A DNA stretch of 64,000 nt from NCBI RefSeq assembly GCF_005047655.1, contig NZ_SUKF01000003.1:310001-374000 (forward strand). The letters are read 5' to 3'. This document shows, piece after piece, positions 8,672 to 17,993 of this stretch; positions within the stretch are counted from its first letter, which is position 1, and each line of letters opens with the position of its first letter. The notes below the pieces were generated by a model. It worked only from the letters and a program-made list of their open reading frames with translations. It made no database searches and was not told the DNA's origin. The position numbers and the translations under genes were made by a program. The DNA comes from Sinimarinibacterium arenosum. Lineage in GTDB: Bacteria > Pseudomonadota > Gammaproteobacteria > Nevskiales > Nevskiaceae.

Positions 8672-9618
8672 GTACTGCCAATGACAGCTGGGCGATTGAG
8701 GTCAAAGGGCTGAGCAAGTCGTTTGGCGCCAAGCGCGTCGTTGATCAGCTGGATCTGCAGGTGCGTCGCGGCGAAATATTTGGTTTTCTCGGACCCAACG
8801 GTAGCGGAAAGACCACCTCGATCCGCATGCTCTGCGGGCTGCTGACGCCGGATGCCGGAAGGGGGCAGTGCCTGGGCTACGACATCCTCAGCGACAGCGC
8901 GCGGATCAAGCGTGAAGTTGGCTACATGACACAGCGGTTCAGTTTCTACGAGGATCTTTCGATCCGAGAGAATCTGGAGTTCGTGGCGGCGGTTTACCGG
9001 ATGCCGAGGCAACGTACGGTGGTCGACGAAGCATTGCGTGAGCTCGGTTTGTCGGATCGACAAAAACAACTCGCCGGCTCGCTGTCTGGTGGCTGGAAAC
9101 AGCGTATGGCGCTGGCGGCCTGCCTGCTGCACCGACCCAAACTCCTGCTGCTGGACGAGCCGACGGCGGGCGTCGATCCCAGCGCGCGTCGGGATTTCTG
9201 GGCGGAAATTCATCGCCTGGCAGCGTCGGGGATTACCGTTCTGGTTTCGACGCATTACATGGATGAAGCCGAGCGTTGCCACCGCCTTGCCTATCTGGCG
9301 TACGGCAAACTGCTGGCGCAGGGTTCGCCGACGGAACTGGTTACCACCTCCGGGCTTTCAACCTGGACTGTTATCGGGGGAGATATCGATCGCCTGCAAC
9401 ACGAGTTGCTGCAGCTGTCTGCGTCAGAACAGGTTGTGCCTTTCGGCAATAGCCTGCACGTCAGCAGCGCTGACGGCGCGGAGCTCGAGCGGCAGCTGCA
9501 AAGCTATTTCGAGCGCCCCGATCTGCGCTGGACGCGCGACCAGGTGCGCTTGGAGGACGTCTTCATCCATCTGATGCGCGGTGCGGCGGACAACTACGCG
9601 GAGGGGGCGGCGCGATGA
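8668..9618 (+). CDS. ABC transporter ATP-binding protein, YbhF-like
   Basis: This is a 316-residue single-domain ATPase. It has the Walker A GPNGSGKTT (about residues 42-50), signature LSGGWKQRM (about 139-147), Walker B LLLLDEPTAGVDPS (about 159-172) and the switch histidine in VSTHYMDEAE. E. coli YbhF carries two such domains in tandem; here there is only one, so the enzyme must dimerise. It starts with GTG overlapping the stop of the HlyD gene. A C-terminal extension (about 230-316) is typical of ABC-2 exporters. Confidence 0.92.
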   Translation: MSTANDSWAIEVKGLSKSFGAKRVVDQLDLQVRRGEIFGFLGPNGSGKTTSIRMLCGLLTPDAGRGQCLGYDILSDSARIKREVGYMTQRFSFYEDLSIRENLEFVAAVYRMPRQRTVVDEALRELGLSDRQKQLAGSLSGGWKQRMALAACLLHRPKLLLLDEPTAGVDPSARRDFWAEIHRLAASGITVLVSTHYMDEAERCHRLAYLAYGKLLAQGSPTELVTTSGLSTWTVIGGDIDRLQHELLQLSASEQVVPFGNSLHVSSADGAELERQLQSYFERPDLRWTRDQVRLEDVFIHLMRGAADNYAEGAAR

Positions 9619-10751
9619 TCGGACGGTTCTCGTTTGCGCGCTTGGGCGCGATGGTGCGCAAGGAGTTCATTCAGGTCCGTCGGGATCGACTGACTTTCGC
9701 GATGATGATCGGGATCCCGGTGGTACAGCTGGCGCTGTTTGGATTTGCGATCAATTCCGACCCCAAGCATCTGCCGACGGCAGTCGTGGTCGAGGATCAC
9801 AGTGCGTTTTCACGCAGCCTGCTCGCATCGATGCAAGCGTCGGACTATTTCGATCTGGTTGAGACACACGCCAGAATCGATGCAGCGCAGGGGATGTTAC
9901 GGGATGGAGATGTGCAGTTTCTGTTGACGATCCCCACCGACTTCGCGCGGACGCTGGTGCGTGGCGAGCGGCCTGCCTTGCTGCTTGAGGCGGATGCCTC
10001 CGATCCGGCAGCTACCAGCAACGCCCTGGCGGTGCTGGATCCGCTGGTGCGCTCGGCGATGACCGCGGAGCTGCGCGGTCCGCTGGCCTCTCTGGCTACG
10101 GCATCCGCGCCCTTCGAGTGGAATGTCCATCGCCTCTACAATCCGGAAGGCATCACGCAGTACAACATCGTGCCCGGGCTGATGGGCGTGATCCTGACGA
10201 TGACGATGATCATCATGACGGCGTTGGGGGTGACCCGCGAAATTGAGCGCGGTACGATGGAGAATCTGCTGGCGATGCCGGTTCGGCCGCTGGAAGTGTT
10301 GATCGGCAAGATCTTGCCGTATGTCCTGGTGGGTTACGTCCAGGTGCTGGTCATTCTGTTGGCATCACACTACGTTTTTGCGGTGCCGATTGTCGGCAGT
10401 CTGGCCTGGCTGGTGATCTGCGTTCTGGTTTTCATCGTTGCCAATCTGACCGTCGGCATCACGTTTTCCAGCATCGCGCGCAATCAGACCCAGGCGATGC
10501 AGATGGGCTTTTTCTTCTTCTTGCCGACGATTCTTCTGTCGGGCTTCATGTTTCCGTTTCGCGGTATGCCGCACTGGGCGCAGATGCTCGGTGAGATTCT
10601 GCCGTTGACGCACTTCTTGCGTCTGGTGCGCGGCATCATGCTCAAGGGCTACGGGGTTGCGGAGAGCTGGCCCAATCTGTGGCCGCTGATGGTGTTTACC
10701 GCAGTGGTACTGGCGATCGGCTTGAAGCGCTACCGACAGACGCTGGACTGA
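9615..10751 (+). CDS. ABC-2 type permease, YbhS/YbhR-like
   Basis: The 378-residue permease has one membrane helix at residues 24-46 and a large periplasmic domain. A C-terminal five-helix ABC-2 core follows (about 175-375) with the hallmark EIERGTMENLLAMPVRPLEVLIGKI. E. coli ybh operons have two permease genes (ybhS and ybhR); only one is seen here, so a homodimer is likely. It is the last gene of the TetR-HlyD-ATPase-permease operon, overlapping the ATPase stop. No clear terminator follows. Confidence 0.9.
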   Translation: MIGRFSFARLGAMVRKEFIQVRRDRLTFAMMIGIPVVQLALFGFAINSDPKHLPTAVVVEDHSAFSRSLLASMQASDYFDLVETHARIDAAQGMLRDGDVQFLLTIPTDFARTLVRGERPALLLEADASDPAATSNALAVLDPLVRSAMTAELRGPLASLATASAPFEWNVHRLYNPEGITQYNIVPGLMGVILTMTMIIMTALGVTREIERGTMENLLAMPVRPLEVLIGKILPYVLVGYVQVLVILLASHYVFAVPIVGSLAWLVICVLVFIVANLTVGITFSSIARNQTQAMQMGFFFFLPTILLSGFMFPFRGMPHWAQMLGEILPLTHFLRLVRGIMLKGYGVAESWPNLWPLMVFTAVVLAIGLKRYRQTLD

Positions 10752-10758
10752 GCAGACC

Positions 10759-10785
10759 CTTGAAAAGACGATCGTTCGCCCACAC
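10759..10785 (+). promoter_or_regulatory. Sigma-32 (heat-shock) promoter candidate for htpG
   Basis: CTTGAAA at 10759-10765 matches the sigma-32 -35 consensus exactly. After 12 bases, GCCCACAC (10778-10785) is a partial match to the CCCCATNT -10. The position, about 40 bases before the htpG start, and the known heat-shock control of htpG support it. Confidence 0.6.
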
Positions 10786-10821
10786 AAGACGGCGCACTGA
10801 ATCAATTTCTGAGGGGATTGC

Positions 10822-12702
10822 ATGACCACCGAGACCGGCAAGGAAACCCGCGAGTTTCAGACTGAAGTGCGGCAGCTGCTGCACCTGATGATTCACTCGC
10901 TGTATTCGAATCGCGAAATCTTCCTGCGCGAGCTGATCTCCAATGCCTCGGATGCCTGTGACAAGCTGCGCTTTCTGGCGATCGAGGATCCACAGCTGTT
11001 GGGCGCCGATGAACTGGCAATCGAGCTGATTCCGGACCCTGCAAGCGGCACCTTGACGGTGCGCGACAACGGCATCGGCATGTCGCGCGAGGAAGTCATC
11101 GACAATCTGGGTACGATTGCACGTTCCGGCACCAAGCGTTTCATGGAGTCGATGTCCGGTGACCAGAAGCAGGATGCCCAGTTGATCGGACAGTTCGGCG
11201 TCGGCTTCTACTCAGCGTTCATCGTCGCCGACAAGGTCAGCGTCGTCACCCGGCGTGCAGGAAGCGACGAGGCCGTTCGTTGGGAGTCTGCTGGCGAAGG
11301 TGAATTCAGTATCGAGGCTGCGGACAAGGCGGAGCGTGGCACTGAGATCATCCTGCACCTGCGTGACGACGCCCGCGAATTTCTCGAGGACTATCGGCTG
11401 GGCAATATCGTCCGGCGCTATTCCGATCACATCGGTCTGCCTGTCCGCCTGAAGAAGGAGCAGGGCGAGCCGGAAACCCTGAATCAGGCTCGTGCGTTCT
11501 GGACCCGGTCGAAGAGTGAACTGGGCGACGACGACTACCGCCAGTTCTACCAGCATCTGACCCACGATACCGACGCGCCGCTGGCCTGGGCGCACCACAA
11601 GGTCGAAGGCACGCTGGAGTACATTTCGCTGCTGTACATCCCCGAGCGTGCGCCGTTCGATCTGTGGGATCGCGAGCATGCACGTGGCGTGCAGCTTTAC
11701 ATCAAGCGCGTGTTCGTCATGGACAAGGCGGCGGAGCTGTTGCCGTCGTATCTGCGATTTGTTCGCGGCCTGGTGGATACCGCCGATTTGCCGCTGAACG
11801 TCTCTCGCGAGATTCTTCAGGGCAATCGCACGACTGACAAGATTCGCGCGGCATTGGTCAAGCGCGTGCTCGACATGCTTGAAGACATGGCTGAGAAGCG
11901 GCCGGACGACTACGCACGGTTCTGGTCTGTATTTGGTGCGGTGCTGAAGGAAGGTCTGGTCGAGGATGCCAGTAATCAGGCCCGCATCGCCAAGCTATGT
12001 CGTTTCTATTCCACTACCGAGACTACCGCGCAGTCGGTGAGTCTGACTGCCTATCTGGAGCGTATGGCGGAAGGGCAGGAAAAGATCTACTACCACACCG
12101 CCGAAACCCTGGCCGCAGCCAAGAGCAGTCCCCATCTGGAGGGCTTCATCGCACGGGGATATGAGGTGCTGCTGCTGACCGATCGCATCGACGAATGGGT
12201 TGTAGCGCATCTGACTGAGTTTGAGGGCAAGCCGCTGGAGTCGGTGGCACGGGCTTCAAAGGATCTTGAGAGCAAGATCGAGACCCCAGACAAGGCACGA
12301 TTGGAAGGCGAGTATAAGGACACCCTGGAGCGTATTCAGAGAGTGCTCGGGGTCCGTGTCGAGTCCGTGCGCCTGTCATCGCGTCTGACCGAGTCGCCAT
12401 CCTGCCTTGTCGCGGGGGAGCATGGCTTGTCTCGCCGCCTTGAGGAGATGCTGCGGCGTGCGGGTGAGAATGTGCCGGGCTCACAGCCGATTCTCGAACT
12501 CAATGGTGAGCACCCGCTGGTACAGCGACTGAAGCAGACTTCTGACGATGCGGTATTTGCAGATCTGGTGGAGTTGCTGTTCGGGCAGGCAGTGTTGGCC
12601 GAGGGCGGTCAGCTTGAAGATCCGGCAGGCTTCGTGAAGCGCCTGAATACCCTGGTGCTGCGCGGCGCTGCGAGTGAAGAAAGTCGCATCATCGTGGGTT
12701 GA
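10822..12702 (+). CDS. htpG: Chaperone HtpG (Hsp90)
   Basis: The 626-residue protein is a full-length bacterial Hsp90 (E. coli 624). The N-terminal GHKL ATPase domain contains ELISNASDACDKLR (about residues 33-46), DNGIGMSREE (about 83-92) and GQFGVGFYSAF (about 121-131). The middle domain carries the catalytic-loop region LPLNVSREILQ, and a C-terminal dimerisation domain ends the protein. A GAGGGG ribosome binding site lies before the ATG. The 3' end overlaps the convergent glycosyltransferase gene by 14 bases. Confidence 0.97.
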   Translation: MTTETGKETREFQTEVRQLLHLMIHSLYSNREIFLRELISNASDACDKLRFLAIEDPQLLGADELAIELIPDPASGTLTVRDNGIGMSREEVIDNLGTIARSGTKRFMESMSGDQKQDAQLIGQFGVGFYSAFIVADKVSVVTRRAGSDEAVRWESAGEGEFSIEAADKAERGTEIILHLRDDAREFLEDYRLGNIVRRYSDHIGLPVRLKKEQGEPETLNQARAFWTRSKSELGDDDYRQFYQHLTHDTDAPLAWAHHKVEGTLEYISLLYIPERAPFDLWDREHARGVQLYIKRVFVMDKAAELLPSYLRFVRGLVDTADLPLNVSREILQGNRTTDKIRAALVKRVLDMLEDMAEKRPDDYARFWSVFGAVLKEGLVEDASNQARIAKLCRFYSTTETTAQSVSLTAYLERMAEGQEKIYYHTAETLAAAKSSPHLEGFIARGYEVLLLTDRIDEWVVAHLTEFEGKPLESVARASKDLESKIETPDKARLEGEYKDTLERIQRVLGVRVESVRLSSRLTESPSCLVAGEHGLSRRLEEMLRRAGENVPGSQPILELNGEHPLVQRLKQTSDDAVFADLVELLFGQAVLAEGGQLEDPAGFVKRLNTLVLRGAASEESRIIVG

Positions 12703-14356
12703 TTATTGCGGGCGCGGATGGCTCAGCGCGGCGGCGGAACAGACCAAAGGCGTCGCTGCGCCCATCCGGATAGGGGACGACGCCCACCTGTTCCCAATCT
12801 GCTAATGAAACCTGTGGGAAGGGCGCGACGACGTACAACGTTGGTTTTTGATCGTGTTGCTGTTCAAGTGCGCCGCTGCGAACTTCGAGGCCCGCGTGCA
12901 GGTGGTGGCCGTTCTGCCAGCGTTGCGGGTCATCATCAGAGTAAAACAGCGCGAAGATGTACGGCTGGTAGTAGATGCCCTGTGTCAGCAGAACCACGGT
13001 TTCGTCGGCGCGGCGTAGCTGTTCTGACTGCGCCAACGCTTCGCGGTATCCGTACTGCAGCCATCCTGCGGAAACTTGTGGATAGAAGTGGCGTGCATAG
13101 CTGAAGTAGCGCTGTGCGTGCCAGAGCCCCAGCGCCATGATGAGTGCGCAGAAACCCCCGGCGGCATAGCGTCCAAGATGCCGATCGCGCAGCGTCTGCA
13201 TCGTGCGCCACCCGCCTATCGCTGCGATCAGATCCAGCGAGGGGTGGACGATGATCCAGCGGCCGGTATGCGGAATGCTTTCCCACGTCAGTGCCGCAGG
13301 TATCGGGGATAGCAGCAGCCAGGCCAGCAGCAAGCGATCGAAGCGGTCCCGTTTCCACGGCATGCTGATCAGGCCCAGTGCCAGTAATGGTGCGGCATGC
13401 AGGCCGAGCACTCCGAAGGCCGGTGTTCCATAGATCAGGTGATCACCCCCCGAGAGAAACAGGTATCTCGGGTTGAGATAAGACAGGTAATGCAGCAACA
13501 CCATCAGATTGCGCGTGAGCAGAGGATGCTCCTGTGCTTCAATCCCACCGAGGGATGCCAGCAATGTTGCCGCCTTGCGCCAGGACCAGCTGTACTGTTG
13601 CGCGAAGGGTGAGGTGTAGACGTTCAGGTAGTCAACTCGCCCGAGGAAATCGTCGATCGTCAGCAGGTAGTAAACGAACGGCACCGCGCTCAATCCGGCA
13701 ATAGCGCAGAACATCGTCATGCGTGACCAGCCCGAGGCCATCACTTGCTCTCGATAGATCCACAGCGCGGTGAGCACGAATAACGGCACGAAAGGGCGTG
13801 CGGGTGGATAGGTATAGAACGCGACGGAGAATGTGAGTGCAGATAGCCACAGGGCGCCGCGGTGCCGGTTGTTCAGTCCGTGCAATAACAACAGGACTGA
13901 CAATGTCAGCAACATCGGCAATGCGGTGAGATTGAATGCCAGATGCGAGTAATGATTCAGCCACGGTTCGATAGCCATGATGGCAACGGCGATCAGGCCG
14001 GCCCCGGCGCTGACCTGCTGCCGCAACAACAGGTAGGCCAGCACCATCGTCAAGGACATGAATAGCGCAGACGGCAGGCGGGTGGCGAACTCGCTCTTGC
14101 CGAACATGGCGGTGCTGACTGCCGCGCTGTAGATGTACAAGGGCGGCTTGTATTCACCGAATGCCTTGAAGAACAGGGGGAACGCGACTCCGTGTTCGTC
14201 GTGCCCGGTTTTGGCAATGCTGTAGGCGTTGTATCCGATCGAGGCTTCGTCACAGAAGAAGCCGAGGGTGTTGCTGCGCAGATCGGCAACTCGAAAGCCG
14301 AAGCTGAATGCGATGATGACAGCCGCCAGAGCGGGGATCAGGTATTTCCGGCGCAT
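12689..14356 (-). CDS. GT39/PMT-type membrane glycosyltransferase
   Basis: The 555-residue polytopic protein has about eleven hydrophobic segments in the first 420 residues, then a soluble C-terminal domain. The first periplasmic loop carries the acidic pair in LGFFCDEASIGYNAY, the probable catalytic motif of ArnT/PMT-type (GT-C) enzymes that use polyprenyl-phosphate sugars. It may modify a lipid, glycan or protein; the acceptor is unknown. It is convergent with htpG, and its start is 17 bases from the end of the NlpC/P60 gene, so the two may be cotranscribed. Confidence 0.8.
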   Translation of the reverse strand: MRRKYLIPALAAVIIAFSFGFRVADLRSNTLGFFCDEASIGYNAYSIAKTGHDEHGVAFPLFFKAFGEYKPPLYIYSAAVSTAMFGKSEFATRLPSALFMSLTMVLAYLLLRQQVSAGAGLIAVAIMAIEPWLNHYSHLAFNLTALPMLLTLSVLLLLHGLNNRHRGALWLSALTFSVAFYTYPPARPFVPLFVLTALWIYREQVMASGWSRMTMFCAIAGLSAVPFVYYLLTIDDFLGRVDYLNVYTSPFAQQYSWSWRKAATLLASLGGIEAQEHPLLTRNLMVLLHYLSYLNPRYLFLSGGDHLIYGTPAFGVLGLHAAPLLALGLISMPWKRDRFDRLLLAWLLLSPIPAALTWESIPHTGRWIIVHPSLDLIAAIGGWRTMQTLRDRHLGRYAAGGFCALIMALGLWHAQRYFSYARHFYPQVSAGWLQYGYREALAQSEQLRRADETVVLLTQGIYYQPYIFALFYSDDDPQRWQNGHHLHAGLEVRSGALEQQHDQKPTLYVVAPFPQVSLADWEQVGVVPYPDGRSDAFGLFRRRAEPSAPAIINPR

Positions 14357-14373
14357 GTCATTTGCATATCGCC

Positions 14374-14841
14374 TCAGTGCAGCACGCGTACGGCTTGAAC
14401 AAAATGATTTTGCCAGTACGGTAGATCCACGCCGGCGACGATGACTGCGCGGCCGCTGGCCGGTGCATGGATTGCTTCACCGTCTCCCAGGTAGAGCGCG
14501 ACGTGATCCACCGGGCCGCTATTGAAGCGATAGAACAGCAGATCGCCGGGCTCCAGCGCGGTGCGATCCACCGGCGTGCCGACGCGATACTGCTCGCGCG
14601 TGCTGCGTGGCAGTTTGACTCCGGCTTGCGCATAGGCGAATTGCACCAGGCCGCTGCAGTCGAAGCCCTCCGGAGTAGTGCCGCCGTAGCGATACGGCCG
14701 TCCCACTTGGCCCAGCGCCTCCAGGACCACAGTATGTTGCAGCTGCGGGTCGGATGGTGCCGGCACGGTGGATGCACACGCAGCAATGAACAGGCAAAGC
14801 CATGCTGCCAGCGCAAAGCGAAGTGAACTGTCCGGAGTCAT
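14374..14841 (-). CDS. NlpC/P60-family lipoprotein, peptidoglycan endopeptidase
   Basis: From the ATG at 14841 the product has 155 residues with a lipoprotein signal ending in a lipobox (LFIAAC, Cys about residue 22). The NlpC/P60 domain shows the catalytic Cys in FDCSGLVQFAYAQAG (about 61-75) and His in PVDHVALYLG (about 109-118), the pattern of gamma-D-glutamyl-diaminopimelate endopeptidases. The frame is open 23 codons further upstream, but that would bury the signal peptide. It acts at the periplasmic face of the outer membrane, probably on murein stems. Confidence 0.88.
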   Translation of the reverse strand: MTPDSSLRFALAAWLCLFIAACASTVPAPSDPQLQHTVVLEALGQVGRPYRYGGTTPEGFDCSGLVQFAYAQAGVKLPRSTREQYRVGTPVDRTALEPGDLLFYRFNSGPVDHVALYLGDGEAIHAPASGRAVIVAGVDLPYWQNHFVQAVRVLH

Positions 14842-14849
14842 GCGGGGGC

Positions 14850-15455
14850 TTAGGTCTCGGGCGGCCGCGTCAGCTGCATGGAAGCGCGCTCGGAGAACTG
14901 CTCGTGCCACGCTTCAAGCGCTGAGTGCGATTTGCGCCAGGCGACGTAGGGCATGCGGAAGTCCAGATACGACAGTGCCACTCCGACGGTGATTTCCACC
15001 ACGCTCGGAGTCTGCGTGCCGAGCATGCTCACTTCGAGATTCAGCAGTTCGAGACTGCGTTCGATCGAGGCCAGTTGCCGATCAAGATGCGGCACGTAAA
15101 CGATGCTCTCGGGGCGACGTTTCTCAAAAACAGTCGCGACAGCCGCATCAATGACGCCTTCCCCGATCTGACGCAGGCGCAGTGCGGCCCAGCGGCGGCT
15201 GCCGCGCGGCAGTGCAGCGATTCCACTGAACCGGGCTTGCAGATACTCAAGTATCAGGTCCGACGATGGCAGCGCCTCGCCCCGGTCAGTAACCAAGGTA
15301 GGAATTTTCGATAGAGGATTTGCCGCAAGAAATTCCGCGGTCGGGTTGAATGGATCGATCAGGATTTCGTCGACGCGATCGGTTATGCCCAGTTCAATCA
15401 GGGCAATGCGCACTTTGCGGGAGTACGGCGAGGTCTTGCTGCAGTACAGCTGCAT
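14850..15455 (-). CDS. Glutathione S-transferase family protein
   Basis: The 201-residue protein has a thioredoxin-like N-terminal domain starting MQLYCSKTSPYSRKVRIALIE, with NPLSKIPTLV (about residues 46-55) and the glutathione-binding LPSSDLILEYL (about 62-72). An all-helical C-terminal domain follows. It may conjugate or reduce electrophiles with glutathione; the substrate is unknown. It lies eight bases upstream of the NlpC/P60 gene on the same strand. Confidence 0.87.
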   Translation of the reverse strand: MQLYCSKTSPYSRKVRIALIELGITDRVDEILIDPFNPTAEFLAANPLSKIPTLVTDRGEALPSSDLILEYLQARFSGIAALPRGSRRWAALRLRQIGEGVIDAAVATVFEKRRPESIVYVPHLDRQLASIERSLELLNLEVSMLGTQTPSVVEITVGVALSYLDFRMPYVAWRKSHSALEAWHEQFSERASMQLTRPPET

Positions 15456-15489
15456 GAGCGGTCCTCTGAGCGCGGTAGAAGATCCCTAA

Positions 15490-16050
15490 TCAGCCGTCGA
15501 TTCGCATTCGTGCGCAGGTTTCAGCAACACGACGCCCGAGCCGACGAGCAGTTTCAAGGTCCGATGCCGGCGGATTGTCAGGGCCGACCGGCGTGTCACG
15601 CGATTCTGTCATGACCCCGAGATAGCTGCCTGAGCGATTGAGCCCGGTGTCCGGATCGCAGGGGGTATCGTTGCCAATCCAAAGCATGCCGTGTTGAGCG
15701 GCGAATAGTGTCAGCGCGATCAGTGTCTGCAGTTTGTCGCCCGACGGTGAGCCGGAATTGGTGAAGCCGGCGGCCAGTTTGTTGCGCCAGCGCTGTTGCA
15801 GCCAGCGGCTGCCACTCGCATCCATGAACGCCTTGAAGCCGGCTGTCACGTTGCCCATGTAGGTCGGGCAGCCGAAGATCAGCGCGTCAGCGGCGTCGAG
15901 TTGTTGCCAATGACTATCGACGGCATCGACGCTGATCACGGTCGCGGTGCTGGTGCCTGCGCTGGTGACACCGTCTGCGATGGCGTTCGCAACGGCAGCG
16001 GTGTGCCCCCAGGGGCTATGGTAGACAACGACGATCTGATTCATGCGCAT
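15490..16050 (-). CDS. Flavodoxin-family NAD(P)H-dependent FMN reductase, WrbA-like
   Basis: The 186-residue flavodoxin fold has the FMN-phosphate loop YHSPWGHTAAVANAIADG (about residues 10-27), FGCPTYMGNVTAGFKAFMD (about 59-77) and a third FMN loop TNSGSPSGDKLQTL (about 97-110). It probably reduces quinones or other small electron acceptors using FMN. The ATG at 16050 is nine bases after an AGAGGG Shine-Dalgarno sequence that is part of the trxB terminator stem. The second ATG at 16044 would be spaced 15 bases, so 16050 is preferred. Confidence 0.83.
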   Translation of the reverse strand: MRMNQIVVVYHSPWGHTAAVANAIADGVTSAGTSTATVISVDAVDSHWQQLDAADALIFGCPTYMGNVTAGFKAFMDASGSRWLQQRWRNKLAAGFTNSGSPSGDKLQTLIALTLFAAQHGMLWIGNDTPCDPDTGLNRSGSYLGVMTESRDTPVGPDNPPASDLETARRLGRRVAETCARMRIDG

Positions 16051-16051
16051 A

Positions 16052-16092
16052 TGAAAACACCCTCTGGGCCGGAAGCACAGAGGGTGTTTTCA
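16052..16092 (-). terminator. Intrinsic terminator of trxB overlapping the flavodoxin ribosome binding site
   Basis: A 15-bp perfect inverted repeat (TGAAAACACCCTCTG / CAGAGGGTGTTTTCA) with an 11-base loop lies 20 bases after the trxB stop and ends in a T-rich run on the minus strand. The descending arm contains AGAGGG, the likely ribosome binding site of the next gene. Confidence 0.8.
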
Positions 16093-16112
16093 CGCGGGTC
16101 GTAATGACGCAA

Positions 16113-17078
<966 letters not shown>

Positions 17079-17163
17079 TCAGTCGGTTCAATGCAGGGTC
17101 AATATGCGTGGGGCCGGTTTCCCGGCCCCGACGCGGTTACAGCCTTTGGGGTCGAAGCGCCGA

Positions 17164-17760
17164 TCAGAGCTTGTCGGCGTTCTTGGCCAGGTATTCAGCC
17201 ACACCTTCGGTCGAAGCCTTCATGCCGGCATCACCCTTCTTCCAGCCGGCCGGGCAGACTTCGCCGTGCTCTTCGGTGAACTGCAGTGCGTCGACCAGAC
17301 GCAGCGCTTCGTCGACATTGCGGCCCAGCGGCAGGTTGTTGACGGTGGCGTGCTGCACGATGCCTGCCTTGTCGATCAGGAAGGTTGCACGGAAGGCAAC
17401 GCTGTCCTGATGCTCGACGCCGAATGCGCGGGTGATTTCATGATTGACGTCGGCCACCAGCGGGAACTTGACCGGGCCGATGCCGCCATTGTTGATCGGC
17501 GTGTTGCGCCAGGCGAAGTGAGAGAAATGGCTGTCGATCGACACGCCGATAACCTGCACATTGCGGTCTTCGAATTCCTTCAGGCGATGATCGTGCGCGA
17601 TGATCTCGGATGGGCAGACGAAGGTGAAGTCCAGCGGGTAGAAGAACAGCAGAACGTACTTGCCCTGGTAATCAGAGAGTTTGATGTCCTTGAAGCTGCC
17701 ATCACCCATGACGGCGGTGGCCTTGAAATCGGGGGCGGGGCGGTTAACGAGAGTGCTCAT
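17164..17760 (-). CDS. Typical 2-Cys peroxiredoxin (Prx1/AhpC family)
   Basis: The 198-residue peroxiredoxin reduces H2O2 and organic peroxides. The peroxidatic Cys is C49 in DFTFVCPSEI and the resolving Cys is C169 in HGEVCPAGWKKG. This is a Prx1-type layout, closer to thioredoxin-dependent enzymes than to E. coli AhpC, which uses AhpF. No ahpF is present, and trxB downstream suggests the thioredoxin system recycles it. A good promoter lies at 17848-17876. Confidence 0.93.
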   Translation of the reverse strand: MSTLVNRPAPDFKATAVMGDGSFKDIKLSDYQGKYVLLFFYPLDFTFVCPSEIIAHDHRLKEFEDRNVQVIGVSIDSHFSHFAWRNTPINNGGIGPVKFPLVADVNHEITRAFGVEHQDSVAFRATFLIDKAGIVQHATVNNLPLGRNVDEALRLVDALQFTEEHGEVCPAGWKKGDAGMKASTEGVAEYLAKNADKL

Positions 17761-17847
17761 TCAGTTCGTCCTTCTAGGGTGGGTGAGTCGTGGGATCAGG
17801 TCGCAGGAATGCTGTCACGACCGGTGCCGCAGTCAGTGTCGAGCGCA

Positions 17848-17876
17848 ATCCTACGAGTTCAAATCTGATAGGTCAA
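17848..17876 (-). promoter_or_regulatory. Promoter of the peroxiredoxin gene, with a possible OxyR half-site
   Basis: On the minus strand, TTGACC (five of six to TTGACA), 17 bases, then TAGGAT. On the plus strand, ATAG-G-T-CAA-A-G-CATT at 17868-17882 resembles one half of the OxyR consensus ATAGNTNNNANCTAT and overlaps the -35. The second expected half is poorly conserved. Confidence 0.55.
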
Positions 17877-17926
17877 AGCATTATTTTTTATCTGGTTCAT
17901 AGCCTTGACCAATCGAAAAAAATCGC

Positions 17927-17987
17927 TGTGACGGGCTTTGTAACGGATTCTTCATCTCTTGTTCATATGCTCCGCGTGGTTTCTAAT
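17927..17987 (+). promoter_or_regulatory. Putative Pho box and -10 of phoB
   Basis: Half-sites TGTGACG (17927), TTGTAAC (17938), TCTTCAT (17949) and TGTTCAT (17960) recur every 11 bases, as in PhoB-binding arrays (consensus CTGTCAT). TCTAAT at 17982-17987 matches TATAAT at five of six positions, 15 bases after the last half-site. Autoregulation of phoB is known in other bacteria. Confidence 0.5.
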
Positions 17988-17993
17988 GGACTT

